Origin: Ecdyonurus torrentis
Lineage: Eukaryota > Arthropoda > Insecta > Ephemeroptera > Heptageniidae
Direction: 5' to 3'
NCBI GenBank assembly: GCA_949318235.1
Contig: OX439128.1
Span: 54,328,806-54,392,805, forward strand
DNA: 64,000 nt
Position numbers and translations under genes: made by a program
Notes under the pieces: model-generated
What the model was told of the DNA's origin: nothing
Seen by the model: the letters and a program-made list of their open reading frames with translations, nothing else
Database searches by the model: none
Shown here: positions 24,060 through 36,177 of the stretch, in pieces
Numbering within the stretch: the stretch's first letter is position 1
How the letters are laid out: every line of letters starts with the position of its first letter

Positions 24060-24195
24060 ATATCGATGCTTCCGCGTCAAAAAAGAGTATTTGTACTTTC
24101 CATCAGCGTGGCGAGTGAAGGATCTGCTTTCAACGTTAAGTGACGTCATAACCGTTGATTAAGCATTGCAAAACTGTGGACAAGTTTAACGCTTA
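24060..24195. mobile_element. Half of foldback J joined to family R sequence
   Basis: ATCGATGCTTCCGCGTCAAA and the following CACTTTCC-like arm match foldback J at 8631. From about 24118 the sequence changes to family R, with AAGTGACGTCATAACCGTTG. The composite ends about 37 bases before the ABC start codon. Confidence 0.65.
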
Positions 24196-24231
24196 TTTTT
24201 ATGTCTTATTTTGATTTAGATATAGGTAAAC

Positions 24232-24368
24232 ATGGGCAAAATTGAAGAAGTGAAGACTTTTCCTTATGTAGTATGTCTGCGAGAATCATCTTTGACATTT
24301 GGTTTACAAAGCAATGATCCTGTTGTGGTGCTTGATAACTTGGACCTAACTGTATCAGGAGGAGCTAT
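24232..24368 (+). CDS. ABCH-type half transporter, exon 1 (start, N-terminus of nucleotide-binding domain)
   Basis: The ATG at 24232 opens MGKIEEVKTFPYVVCLRESS and continues through VVVLDNLDLTVSGGA. This is the beta-strand region before Walker A. The donor is AT|GTAAGT, so the exon ends two bases into an Ile codon that the next exon completes. The fourteen linked exons (24232-49670) encode about 605 residues in one frame: an N-terminal ATPase domain followed by membrane helices, the reverse-type layout of ABCG/ABCH half transporters. These work as dimers at membranes and export lipids or other substrates. The substrate of this one is unknown. The last 38 bases of this exon are the start of a 27-copy tandem array. 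Confidence 0.85.
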
Positions 24369-27300
24369 GTAAGTAACTATGGATAACTATAAGTAAGATA
24401 TATCAAGCAAACAATATCGATGTTGTGGCGAACAATATGTGTAACTTGATAACTTGGACCTAACTGTATCAGGAGGAGCTATGTAAGTAACTATGGATAA
24501 CTATGGGTAAGATATATCAAGCAAACCATATCGATGTTGTAGCGAACAATATATGTAACTTGATAACTTGGACCTAACTGTATCAGGAGGAGCTATGTAA
24601 GTAACTATGGATAACTATGGGTAAGATATATCAAGTAAACAATATCGATGTTGTGGCGAACAATATGTGTAACTTGATAACTTGGACCTAACTGTATCAG
24701 GAGGAGCTATGTAAGTAACTATGGATAACTATGGGTAAGATATATCAAGCAAACGATATCGATGTTGTGGCGAACAATATGTGTAACTTGATAACTTGGA
24801 CCTAACTGTATCAGGAGGAGCTATGTAAGTAACTATGGATAACTATGGGTAAGATATATCAAGTAAACGATATCGATGTTGTGGCGAACAATATATGTAA
24901 CTTGATAACTTGGACCTAACTGTATCAGGAGGAGCTATGTAAGTTACTATGGATAACTATGGGTAAGATATATCAAGTAAACAATATCGATGTTGTGGCG
25001 AACAATATGTGTAACTTGATAACTTGGACCTAACTGTATCAGGAGGAGCTATGTAAGTAACTATGGATAACTATGGGTAAGATATATCAAGCAAACAATA
25101 TCGATGTTGTGGCGAACAATATGTGTAACTTGATAACTTGGACCTAACTGTATCAGGAGGAGCTATGTAAGTAACTTAGTTATATATAACTATGGGTAAG
25201 ATATATCAAGTAAACAATATCGATGTTGTGGCGAACAATATGTGTAACTTGATAACTTGGACCTAACTGTATCAGGAGGAGCTATGTAAGTAACTATGGA
25301 TAACTATAGGTAAGATATATCAAGCAAACGATATCGATGTTGTGGCGAACAATATGTGTAACTTGATAACTTGGACCTAACTGTATCAGGAGGAGCTATG
25401 TAAGTAACTATGGATAACTATGGGTAAGATATATCAAGCAAACGATATCGATGTTGTGGCGAACAATATGTGTAACTTGATAACTTGGACCTAACTGTAT
25501 CAGGAGGAGCTATGTAAGTAACTATGGATAACTATGGGTAAGATATATCAAGCAAACAATATCGATGTTGTGGCGAACAATATATGTAACTTGATAACTT
25601 GGACCTAACTGTATCAGGAGGAGCTATGTAAGTAACTATGGATAACTATGGGTAAGATATATCAAGCAAACAATATCGATGTTGTGGCGAACAATATGTG
25701 TAACTTGATAACTTGGACCTAACTGTATCAGGAGGAGCTATGTAAGTAACTATGGATAACTATGGGTAAGATATATCAAGCAAACAATATCGATGTTGTG
25801 GCGAACAATATGTGTAACTTGATAACTTGGACCTAACTGTATCAGGAGGAGCTATGTAAGTAACTATGGATAACTATGGGTAAGATATATCAAGTAAACA
25901 ATATCGATGTTGTGGCGAACAATATGTGTAACTTGATAACTTGGACCTAACTGTATCAGGAGGAGCTATGTAAGTAACTATGGATAACTATGGGTAAGAT
26001 ATATCAAGTAAACAATATCGATGTTGTGGCGAACAATATGTGTAACTTGATAACTTGGACCTAACTGTATCAGGAGGAGCTATGTAAGTAACTATGGATA
26101 ACTATGGGTAAGATATATCAAGCAAACAATATCGATGTTGTGGCGAACAATATGTGTAACTTGATAACTTGGACCTAACTGTATCAGGAGGAGCTATGTA
26201 AGTAACTTAGTTATATATAACTATGGGTAAGATATATCAAGTAAACAATATCGATGTTGTGGCGAACAATATGTGTAACTTGATAACTTGGACCTAACTG
26301 TATCAGGAGGAGCTATGTAAGTAACTATGGATAACTATGGGTAAGATATATCAAGCAAACGATATCGATGTTGTGGCGAACAATATGTGTAACTTGATAA
26401 CTTGGACCTAACTGTATCAGGAGGAGCTATGTAAGTAACTATGGATAACTATGGGTAAGATATATCAAGTAAACGATATCGATGTTGTGGTGAACAATAT
26501 GTGTAACTTGATAACTTGGACCTAACTGTATCAGGAGGAGCTATGTAAGTAACTATGGATAACTATAGGTAAGATATATCAAGTAAACAATATCGATGTT
26601 GTGGCGAACAATATGTGTAACTTGATAACTTGGACCTAACTGTATCAGGAGGAGCTATGTAAGTAACTATGGATAACTATAGGTAAGATATATCAAGTAA
26701 ACGATATCGATGTTGTGGCGAACAATATGTGTAACTTGATAACTTGGACCTAACTGTATCAGGAGGAGCTATGTAAGTAACTATGGATAACTATAGGTAA
26801 GATATATCAAGTAAACGATATCGATGTTGTGGCGAACAATATGTGTAACTTGATAACTTGGACCTAACTGTATCAGGAGGAGCTATGTAAGTTACTATGG
26901 ATAACTATAGGTAAGATATATCAAGTAAACGATATCGATGTTGTGGCGAACAATATGTGTAACTTGATAACTTGGACCTAACTGTATCAGGAGGAGCTAT
27001 GTAAGTAACTTAGTTATATATAACTATGGGTAAGATATATCAAGCAAACGATATCGATGTTGTGGCGAACAATATGTGTAACTTGATAACTTGGACCTAA
27101 CTGTATCAGGAGGAGCTATGTAAGTAACTATGGATAACTATAGGTAAGATATATCAAGCAAACGATATCGATGTTGTGGCGAACAATATGTGTAACTTGA
27201 TAACTTGGACCTAACTGTATCAGGAGGAGCTATGTAAGTAACTATGGATAACTATAGGTAAGATATATCAAGTAAACAATATCGATGTTGTGGCGAACAA

Positions 27301-27424
27301 TATGTGTAACTTGATAACTTGGACCTAACTGTATCAGGAGGAGCTATGTAAGTAACTATGGATAACTATAGGTAAGATATATCAAGTAAACAATATCGAT
27401 GTTGTGGCGAACAATATGTGTAAC
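24331..27424 (+). repeat. 27-copy minisatellite made from the ABC exon-1 end and its splice donor
   Basis: The unit is 114 bp: 38 bases of exon (CTTGATAACTTGG...GAGCTAT), the donor GTAAGTAA, and about 70 bases of intron ending ATCGATGTTGTGGCGAACAA. I count 27 copies of GAGGAGCTATGTAAG. Copies 8, 17 and 24 carry a small insertion (AACTTAGTTATATATAAC). Copies are nearly identical, which implies recent expansion or homogenisation. Only the first copy is preceded by the true exon. Each donor spans an in-frame TAA (ATGTAAGT), so use of a later donor would give a stop. Confidence 0.97.
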
Positions 27425-27546
27425 TCGTATTTTGTCAGGCGAAGCAAAATGTGTAAGTCATTTTTGTTCCCGAATGTTATGTAGATGGCGCTCGACTTAC
27501 ACATATTGCTTCGCGTGACCAAAAACGAGATACATATATTGCTTAA
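27390..27546. mobile_element. Foldback I relative at the array end
   Basis: The last array unit runs into CTCGTATTTTGTCAGGCGAAG and then the inverse ATTGCTTCGCGTGACCAAAA...CGAG, around a centre with CCCGAATGTTATGTAGATGG. The same centre occurs in foldback I at 48867-49350 and 51316-51505. The final 35 bases of the 114-bp unit resemble the ATCGATCTTGTTGCGAAAAA end of foldback I. Confidence 0.65.
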
Positions 27547-27992
27547 GGCTGGCGTAGCCGTCAATCGGACCCGGTGCGAAAAGAACCGATTGGAGAGCGA
27601 TTGGCTCCGTCCGATAAGGTAGCGCAGCCGTCATGTTATCCGAGCATGCTTACAAGTCCGATTGAGAATTCCCGAGTCAGCCCGAGTGAGCCCGAGCGCT
27701 AGCTTACCGGCACTGCGCATGCGCTTGATATGTGACGTTACACTGTTTCATTGGCTGTCGCTCGCTTTCCTTAATCGCACACATTCTATTGGATGCGGTC
27801 GCGCGAGTTATCGCAAAAGTTATCGCAAAAAGTTAGAAATTTTCTAACTTTGCCGGACTTTTTCGCACGGGCCGACAGAGTTAAATTTGCGACTGCATGC
27901 ACCGTTATCCAAAACTAGCAGCCAATAGGAATCGAGCGATAGCTATCGCTCACTATCGCTTCGAGACCGATCGACGGCTGCGCGGCCTTTAA
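27543..27992. mobile_element. GC- and CpG-rich TTAA-flanked MITE in ABC intron 1
   Basis: Inverted ends TTAAGGCTGGCGTAGCCGTC and GACGGCTGCGCGGCCTTTAA enclose about 410 bases that are far richer in GC and CpG than the surroundings. Inside are CTGCGCATGCGC (NRF1-like) and several ATTGG/CCAAT words. No ORF is convincing. Confidence 0.75.
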
Positions 27993-28014
27993 TAACATTA
28001 AAAAATATATTCAA

Positions 28015-28125
28015 CAGCTTTTATTGCATGGTAGAATATTAAAAACACCTTTTTAAAATAAATTTAAAATAAATCGAGCACCCAAAGATTTTGGGTGCTC
28101 AAACCGGTTAATCTATACAGCTCTA
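28015..28125 (-). mobile_element. Family F (hAT-like) fragment
   Basis: Reverse-oriented right end: GAGCACCCAAAGATTTTGGG, AAACCGGTT and ACAGCTCTA. Truncated at the left. Confidence 0.7.
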
Positions 28126-28200
28126 ATTCCCATTTAATTTTATTTATTTGATTAATTTAATTGACTTAATAATAATTAATAATAAATATAATAATTTTAG

Positions 28201-28360
28201 CTATGGTTTGCTGGGTGCGAGTGGTTGTGGCAAAACTTCACTACTCACATGTATAATTGGCATTAAAATACTTCAATCAGGACACATTGCTGTTCTGGGG
28301 AAGATACCTGGTAGCCCAGGCAGTGGAATTCCAGGACCTAGAATAGGTTATATGCCTCAG
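28201..28360 (+). CDS. ABCH-type transporter, exon 2 (Walker A and Q-loop)
   Basis: It completes an Ile codon and then encodes YGLLGASGCGKTSLLTCIIG (Walker A GASGCGKT at residues 51-58) and ends GPRIGYMPQ (Q-loop glutamine at residue 99). The GSGIPGPRIGYMPQ pattern is characteristic of arthropod ABCH-like transporters. The acceptor is ATTTTAG. The donor is CAG|GTATCT, whose intronic bases are already the first units of a TATC microsatellite. It ends at a codon boundary. Confidence 0.95.
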
Positions 28361-29648
<1,288 letters not shown>

Positions 29649-29720
29649 CAATAATGTTTGCTAATAACCGGTTCTGTGAATAAATGTAAGTATAAAGTCA
29701 AATGGTTATAAGATAAGAAT

Positions 29721-29792
29721 GCCTCTGTAGCTTAATGGTAGAGCATTGGAGCCTAAATCCAAAGGTCAAAGGTTCAAAGCCTGGTGGAGTTT
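29721..29792 (+). other. tRNA-like sequence, probable pseudogene or SINE head
   Basis: A-box-like TGTAGCTTAATGGTAGAG, a good anticodon stem TTGGA/TCCAA, and a B-box-like GGTTCAAAGCC are in the right order and spacing. The acceptor stem does not pair and the base before the anticodon is not T, so a functional tRNA is unlikely. Confidence 0.45.
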
Positions 29793-29827
29793 TCCTTTTC
29801 ACTTTGAGTTTTATTTACATTTATTTA

Positions 29828-29947
29828 CAGTAATGCTGTTCGTAAACCCTGTTCTCTTGCACCAAAAAATGCGCATTCCATTTGAATAACCAAAGGTGAT
29901 CGTCATTTTTGGTACAGAGAACAGGGTTTACGAACTGCATTAGTGCT
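29828..29947. mobile_element. Small foldback element
   Basis: The arms TTCGTAAACCCTGTTCTCT and AGAGAACAGGGTTTACGAA are perfect inverses around about 55 bases containing CACCAAAAAATG and CATTTTTGGTA. Confidence 0.75.
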
Positions 29948-29992
29948 GCTTAATGATGGGAGTAGTGCGGTAAATATTAATTACACTTTAAA

Positions 29993-30032
<40 letters not shown>

Positions 30033-30065
30033 CACAATTGTTACAAGAATGTTTTTGAAAAACAG

Positions 30066-30220
30066 AAAACTGGCTTGATGACCGACCTTACCACCTCAAA
30101 CGTGATGTTTTACTTTGGTAAAATATTCTGCATGTCCAGTGACGACATTCGAGAGAGACTTGAGTACTTAAGTTCAGTTCTCAAGTTGCCTGCCTCAGAT
30201 ATTAGAATAGATAAATTAAG
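30066..30220 (+). CDS. ABCH-type transporter, exon 3 (helical subdomain)
   Basis: The acceptor AAACAG lacks a strong pyrimidine tract, but the phase fits: KTGLMTDLTTSNVMFYFG follows the Q-loop directly, as in ABCG/ABCH helical subdomains. The next part contains DDIRERLEYLSSVLKLP. It ends two bases into a Ser codon completed by the next exon, before GGEQ. A TA tract ends about 36 bases upstream. Confidence 0.9.
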
Positions 30221-30275
30221 GTAAATATGACTACCGATCTCTTTTTGCAAATGTTATAGTCAGATTTTACACTAT

Positions 30276-30855
30276 AGCTCGTTCTGTAAAGTAAAGTGAA
30301 TCTCAATAACAGTGATTGGCTGACCAACAAAATAAGACACATTCATTGGTTGATCTTGTTTTTTGAGACGATAAAAGTGAGTCGCATATTGAGACTTCAA
30401 CTTTTTGGGGAAGTTTCTTTTTTTCTTATCAAGTTCAAAGTTCTAAACGAAGAAATAACAATGATCGACCATATGTATAAACGTAGTAAACAGGTAACGA
30501 AGTCATAATCAGATATTTGTGTGTAGAACGAGCTACTGTGCAGCTCGTTCTGCAAAGTCAGACTTCCGGCGCAACTTTTGTGTCGATATGTTCCTTTGTT
30601 ATAACAGCTGATTATGACTTCGTTACCTGTTTACTACGTTTATACATATGGTCGATCATTGTTATTTCTTCTTTTAGAACTTTGAACTTGATAACAATGA
30701 AAGAAACTCCACACAAAAAAGTTCCATGCTCTTCATGTGACTCAATTTTTGTCAATTTTGTTAGCTCAAAAAACAAGATCAACCAATGAATGTGTCGTAT
30801 TTTGTTGGTCAGCCAATCACTGTTGTTGAGATTCACTTTACTTTACAGAAAAAGC
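30276..30855. mobile_element. Inverted pair of family A MITEs
   Basis: A forward copy (about 30276-30536, internally shortened) and a reverse copy (about 30541-30855) meet at ACTGTGC. The pair could form a large hairpin in the intron transcript. Confidence 0.85.
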
Positions 30856-31261
30856 TATAATATAACAAGTAGCAAATAACAGCTGTTTGCTGTTACTAAC
30901 TAAGGTATTTCTATAGATAGGTAATCCAAAGAGAATATCGTTATTCAATTTTCTGTTGCCTTTAATTTTATGTTATCCTGGAAGTTATATTTTGTTGCCC
31001 ATTTGATCAATGTAATTTTGACCCGTAATACATACGTCTCCAGCTGACCTGCACTATTTTTCAGTGGGAATCCTCTCTGGATTACATAAGTTATCTATAC
31101 TTACATTATTACTAACCAACAATTCAGGTACACGATAAAACACGCTAATATCGATTGTCAAATTTTTGGGCGAAAGTCCCTATCTTTTAACTTTGAACAA
31201 ATGACACGCGAAATTTCAAAAAGTCGTTCGTGTCCTCTATCGCATCTGTAGAAGCGTTGGC

Positions 31262-32006
31262 ACTAACTAATTACCTTGGTAATTACTTTGGTAATAACTT
31301 TGGTAATTACTTTGGTAATTACTTTGGTAATAACTTTGGTAATTACTTTGGTAATTACTTTGGTAATTACTTTGGTAATTACTTTGGTAATTACTTTGGT
31401 AATAACTTTGGTAATTACTTTGGTAATTACTTTGGTAATAACTTTGGTAATTACTTTGGTAATTACTTTGGTAATTACTTTGGTAATTACTTTGGTAATA
31501 ACTTTGGTAATTACTTTGGTAATTACTTTGGTAATAACTTTGGTAATTACTTTGGTAATTACTTTGGTAATAACTTTGGTAATTACTTTGGTAATTACTT
31601 TGGTAATTACTTTGGTAATAACTTTGGTAATTACTTTGGTAATTACTTTGGTAATTACTTTGGTAATTACTTTGGTAATTACTTTGGTAATTACTTTGGT
31701 AATTACTTTGGTAATTACTTTGGTAATTACTTTGGTAATTACTTTGGTAATAACTTTGGTAATTACTTTGGTAATTACTTTGGTAATAACTTTGGTAATT
31801 ACTTTGGTAATTACTTTGGTAATTACTTTGGTAATTACTTTGGTAATTACTTTGGAAATAACTTTGGTAATTACTTTGGTAATTACTTTGGTAATTACTT
31901 TAGTAATTACTTTGGTAATAACTTTGGTAATTACTTTGGTAATTACTTTGGTAATTACTTTGGTAATTACTTTGCTAATTACTTTAGTAATTACTTTGGT
32001 AATAGT
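31262..32006. repeat. 12-bp minisatellite in ABC intron 3
   Basis: About 62 units of TTTGGTAATTAC or TTTGGTAATAAC. Because the unit is four codons and lacks stops in several frames, open frames of 267-278 codons appear on both strands (NYFG, LVIT and KVIT repeats). A few units carry single changes near the right end. Confidence 0.97.
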
Positions 32007-32319
32007 TGGTATACTAACTGTGTTACAGGATAATAGACTTGTATTTTTTAAGCTATTTCTAGTCAAGTATAGGAATTTCCAGCTCGCAAAGAATGGAAAA
32101 AAAACACGTTAATACACCATTAAATATTGTTGAAATAAACTCTATTAAAAAGCAAATTTTATTCGTGTTAACGCTGTTTAAAGTATAAGTAGAATTTAAT
32201 AAACAAACAATATTCAGATATAATAATAAAAATAGCTGAGTTTTTTTTTTATTTGTTGTATACGTATAAGGATTATAAGGTAAAAAATTATCAATTGTTA
32301 TGATTTTTTTCTGTTTTTT

Positions 32320-32362
32320 TTTTTTTTTTTTTTCTAACAAGAAATTAACACACACACACATA

Positions 32363-32435
<73 letters not shown>

Positions 32436-32438
32436 AAT

Positions 32439-32505
<67 letters not shown>

Positions 32506-32508
32506 TAA

Positions 32509-32602
<94 letters not shown>
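32320..32602. repeat. T run, CA run and TA microsatellite
   Basis: Poly(T) at about 32317-32333, then CACACA and about 230 bases of TA with AAATATAAATATA interruptions. It ends about 60 bases before ABC exon 4. Confidence 0.95.
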
Positions 32603-32605
<3 letters not shown>

Positions 32606-32663
32606 TTAAGTTGAATTAATTCAATAATTATTTTCCTCAATATATTATAAAAATGGCCGACAG

Positions 32664-32771
32664 TGGAGGAGAACAACGCCGTGTTTCCCTTGCTGTGTCC
32701 TTACTCCACGACCCTGAGCTGCTCATTCTTGATGAACCCACATGTGGACTTGACCCAGTACTACGCCAAAG
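32664..32771 (+). CDS. ABCH-type transporter, exon 4 (signature and Walker B)
   Basis: The joined codon gives [19 protein letters not shown] (ABC signature at residues 150-155) and [13 protein letters not shown] (Walker B at about 170-177, followed by the D-loop). The acceptor is CGACAG and the donor is AAAG|GTCAGT. It ends two bases into a Ser codon. Confidence 0.95.
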
Positions 32772-32914
32772 GTCAGTCATTTTAGCAACTGAATATAAGC
32801 AAGTAAATTAACAACCAACAATACAACTAACATTTAAAATTATAAAAGTCACAGATATTTCATATTTTAACGTGTTTTTACTTTATACCAAGCAGCTGCA
32901 GTAAAAGCTTCTAC

Positions 32915-33231
32915 TTAAAGGCATAGAACACCTTGAACAAAAAACTTACCTAATATCCTAACATACCTAAATATCATCTTTAATTTGGTCGAAGTCATTG
33001 ATTTCTAATTTATTTTCCATTTACAAAATGTCAGTTGCGGGTTTACTACGTCATAGCTCGCCTGTTTCCGCGCGCGTGTACCAGACGAGCGTTGACGTCA
33101 TAAACCCGCAACTGACATTTTGTGAATGGAAAATAAATTAGAAATCAATGACTTAGGCCAAATTAAAGATGATATTTAGGTATGTGAGGATATTAGGCAA
33201 GTTTTTTGTTCAAGGTGTTCTACACCTTTAA
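32915..33231. mobile_element. Family C foldback MITE, copy 2
   Basis: TTAAAGGCATAGAACACC to GGTGTTCTACACCTTTAA. The centre is diverged, with GTTGACGTCATAAACC on one side only. Confidence 0.85.
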
Positions 33232-33435
33232 ATTATTGAATAGTATTTATAAAACAAAATTCATTTGCTATTTATATTATAACTTTTTTTTAAGAATAAA
33301 TATAATTTAAATATAAAATAGGATATTAATTTTATTATATCTTTTTCCGTTGATTGCAGTGTTCTTTTGTTTATTTATTTATTTTAAAAATTTTAGTCAT
33401 TTTTACTTCTCTTTCAAGTTAAAAAAACGGTATTT

Positions 33436-33620
33436 AGATCTTTCGCGTCAAGATAAAGCTTCTAAACTTAAAAATTAAGAAGAATGAACGATCTACATCT
33501 ACAATCTACATCTTTGTTAAGCTACAAAGCCGCAAATTTGTAAAGTGTAGATCGTTCATTCTTCGGAAATTTGTAAAGTTTAGAAGCTTATTTATCTTGT
33601 AGCGGAAAGATCAACATAGC
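33436..33620. mobile_element. Foldback K, diverged copy 2
   Basis: GATCTTTCGCGTCAAGATAAAG to CTTGTAGCGGAAAGATC, with the shared TTTGTAAAGTGTAGATCG arm. It is not embedded in a TA tract here. Confidence 0.65.
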
Positions 33621-33897
33621 GTTTTTTATGTTTAACGAGAAGTAAAACTTACTGAAAAATAAAAAATAAAGAAAGAAGGAAACAATGCAATTACGAAACA
33701 ATTACTATTTCATTTTATATTTAAAAAAATATGAATTCCTAAATTAAGTTTCCTAAAATTTTTAAAGTTTAATGAAGCTTGAGAAGATCGATTTATGTAA
33801 TTTATAACAATTTTATAGTTTGATAGAGTTTGTAATTTAGCGTCTATTTTACACGGGAAGTTTTAATCAAAGGTTTTGGCTTTCGTGTTACACCGTG

Positions 33898-34006
33898 TTG
33901 CAGTAAACTGGCATTGAAAAGGAATTGCGCAGTGGTCTGGGAAACCAAAGATCCGGGGTTCGTGTCCCGGTCGAGTCAAGTTCTTTTTCAATGTCAGTTT
34001 ACTGCT
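33898..34006 (+). mobile_element. Foldback with a tRNA-like core, copy 1
   Basis: The ends CAGTAAACTGGCATTGAAAA and TTTTTCAATGTCAGTTTACTG flank GCGCAGTGGTCTGG (A-box-like) and GGGGTTCGTGTCCC (B-box-like with a good T stem). A relative in opposite orientation lies at 43738-43860. Confidence 0.65.
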
Positions 34007-34318
34007 TATAATAGTGTGTATGCATTCATGTTAAAGTCGACGCCATGTTGGATAACTCAATAACATTGGTGACATAGGAAAATAACACATTTTGCCAGTT
34101 TAAAACCACTATACAATACTTTTGAGAGCATTGATGTTGTAAATATGTTGAATTAGTATCTCAAGTATGTGAGAAAAATAACATGAACAAAAAATTAACC
34201 GATTATCTAAAGAAAAATTGGCTTAAATGAATTTTGTCCTATGCTGAGCAATGTTATGCACTACTCCAGTATGGCCTCCAAGCGCAATAAATAAGACGTC
34301 ATCCGCATACACCCTATA
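34007..34318 (+). mobile_element. Family D MITE
   Basis: TATAATAGTGTGTATGC to ATCCGCATACACCCTATA. The usual ATGACGTCAT is AAGACGTCAT here. Confidence 0.85.
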
Positions 34319-34386
34319 ACACGGTGAAAACACGAAAGCTAAAACTTTTCAATTTTTAAGTTTGTTTATAAATTCTGTTATTATAG

Positions 34387-34480
34387 CATATGGGATTTTC
34401 TGAAAACAATAACTCAAGAAGAGAAGAAAACAGTTATCCTTACCACGCATTATATTGAAGAATCTAGACAAGCGAACATG
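34387..34480 (+). CDS. ABCH-type transporter, exon 5 (H-loop)
   Basis: SIWDFLKTITQEEKKTVILT is followed by THYIEES. The H-loop histidine is at about residue 208 of the joined protein. The acceptor is TTATAG and the donor ATG|GTATGT. It ends at a codon boundary. Confidence 0.94.
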
Positions 34481-34534
34481 GTATGTAGACAATTCTTTGA
34501 ATGTCATTTTATATTTTTAATAACAGTAAAATAT

Positions 34535-35067
34535 TAGAGCTGTCAATTTAAACCGGTTTGAGCACCCGCCCGGGCCAAAACCTTCGGGTGCTCTTTTTTT
34601 TTTGAAAATGATCAACCCGGGTTTTGGGCTTTTAGCTCGAAAACGAGCTATTTTGAGTTAGGCTCGTGAGTGACTCATAAAAAAAAAAACGAAATTTTGA
34701 AAATATTTCGAGGTAAAGAAAATTTTTTGCAGAAAGCAAAGAAAATCAAGTTTGTAATTTTTGTATAAAATGGTGTTTTTAATATCATATCATGAAAAAA
34801 TAGCCTGTTAAATTATTATTAAAAATTATTTTATTTTATTTATGACTTTTTCCCTTAAAAAACAATTTTTTTGTAATGAAAATCAAGTTTTTTTCTTCAT
34901 AGGCTCGAAAGCTCGTTTTGAAACTTCGGCTCAAATTTCGAGCTTTCCGAGCTTTGGCTCATTTTTGAGTTTAAGCTCGAATTTCAAGCTAAAACCGGGT
35001 TTTAAGTCAAACCAGGCTAAAAATTTTCAGCCCGGGTTAAAAAAATTTCGAGTTTTTTACAGCTCTA
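34535..35067 (+). mobile_element. hAT-like MITE family F, copy 2
   Basis: TAGAGCTGTCAA to TTTTTTACAGCTCTA with a perfect 8-bp duplication TAAAATAT at 34527-34534 and 35068-35075. It begins 54 bases after the ABC exon-5 donor. Confidence 0.93.
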
Positions 35068-35273
35068 TAAAATATCGCTGGTGTTGCGGCTATATCACGC
35101 TTCTACTTTTAGCATGTTTCCTTACTTTGACGTATCTACGTTATTCGCGTTTCCACCATGTAATCTGTCAGATTAAAGAATATCACGAGAGTAATGATAA
35201 ATGTGTATGTATGTTATGTGGTGGCCTATGTACTAGGTACCACTTACTTCATTGTCCATCTCGGACCCTATCA

Positions 35274-35617
35274 TTAAAGCCATAGACCACATAAAACAAC
35301 ATGTGCTTTTTAATGAATAAACACGAAATGGGATCTTCAAAACTAATGACAATTTTTACCAGAATGTTAATGTAGCCCCACGAGAGAGCGTAAAAAAACT
35401 GTAAAGTATGCAATTTGCTTGAAAATTCATGTATATGACGTCAAAAACATGCAAAAATTAGTATGAAAATGTTGTGCGGGTTGCATAAATTGAATTTTCT
35501 AATTACTGCTACGGAGCTACTGTTGGGTTTTGAGAAAAAACTAATGTTATTTATGTAAATCCCATCAAGTGTTTTGTGATATAAATTCTTATGTTTTTCT
35601 CTGGTCTATTCCTTTAA
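35274..35617 (+). mobile_element. Family B MITE
   Basis: TTAAAGCCATAGACCACAT to GTCTATTCCTTTAA, with TATGACGTCAAA. Confidence 0.85.
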
Positions 35618-35861
35618 AAAGAATTTGTAGTTTCATGTGTTCTATGCCTTTAAGTCATAATGTAAAAAATGACGACATGAAAGAGTGAAAAGTATGAAAA
35701 AGATTTCAGAGGTTACAAAATGTCTTCTTCAATGTTAGATAATGAGAAGAACTTTTCATAAACCGACATTTGATGGCCCAAAGCCCTTCAGTAGCCCCGC
35801 TAACTCATGATCATCCTGCGAGATATGCAAGAAGTCCCGTATCTTTTACGTCATAGTTTAC

Positions 35862-36177
35862 TATAGGGTGTATGCGGATGACGTCATATTTATTGCGCTT
35901 GTAGGCCATACTGGAGTAGTGCATAACATTGCTCAGCATAGGACAAACTTCATATAAGCCAATTGTCTTTGGGAAATCTGTTAATTTTTTGTTCATGTTA
36001 TTTTTCTCACATACTTGAGATACTAATTCAACATATTTACAACAATGTTCTCAAAAATATTGCATAGTGGTTTTTAAACTGGCGAAATGATTTTTTGTCC
36101 TATGCCACCCATGTTATTGAGTTATCCAACATGGCGTTGACTTTAAAATGAATGCATAGACCTTATAGAAAATATTG
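35862..36177 (-). mobile_element. Family D MITE inside a larger inverted repeat
   Basis: TATAGGGTGTATGCGG to GCATAGACCTTATA. The sequence around it (TCATGATCATCCTGCGAGATA before, TATCTCGCAGGATGATCACA after, and GAAGACATCTTGTAACC) is itself inverted, so D inserted into a foldback of about 310 bases (roughly 35700-36320). Confidence 0.75.

Larger units (their letters stand above)
33866..34352. mobile_element. Outer foldback enclosing a tRNA-like foldback and a family D MITE
   Basis: The outer arms GGCTTTCGTGTTACACCGTG and CACGGTGAAAACACGAAAGC are inverses. Between them are a smaller foldback (33898-34006) and a D element (34007-34318). The composite ends 34 bases before ABC exon 5. Confidence 0.7.

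Noticed and set aside
24331..27424. CRISPR-like regular repeat array
   Set aside because: The unit is a contiguous 114-bp tandem repeat without variable spacers, and it contains a eukaryotic exon end and splice donor.
29721..29792. Functional tRNA gene
   Set aside because: The anticodon arm and B box look right, but the acceptor stem does not pair and the base before the anticodon is not T.
31230..32112. Frames of 267-278 codons on both strands (NYFG, LVIT, KVIT)
   Set aside because: The 12-bp repeat is a multiple of three without stops, so open frames are expected by construction.
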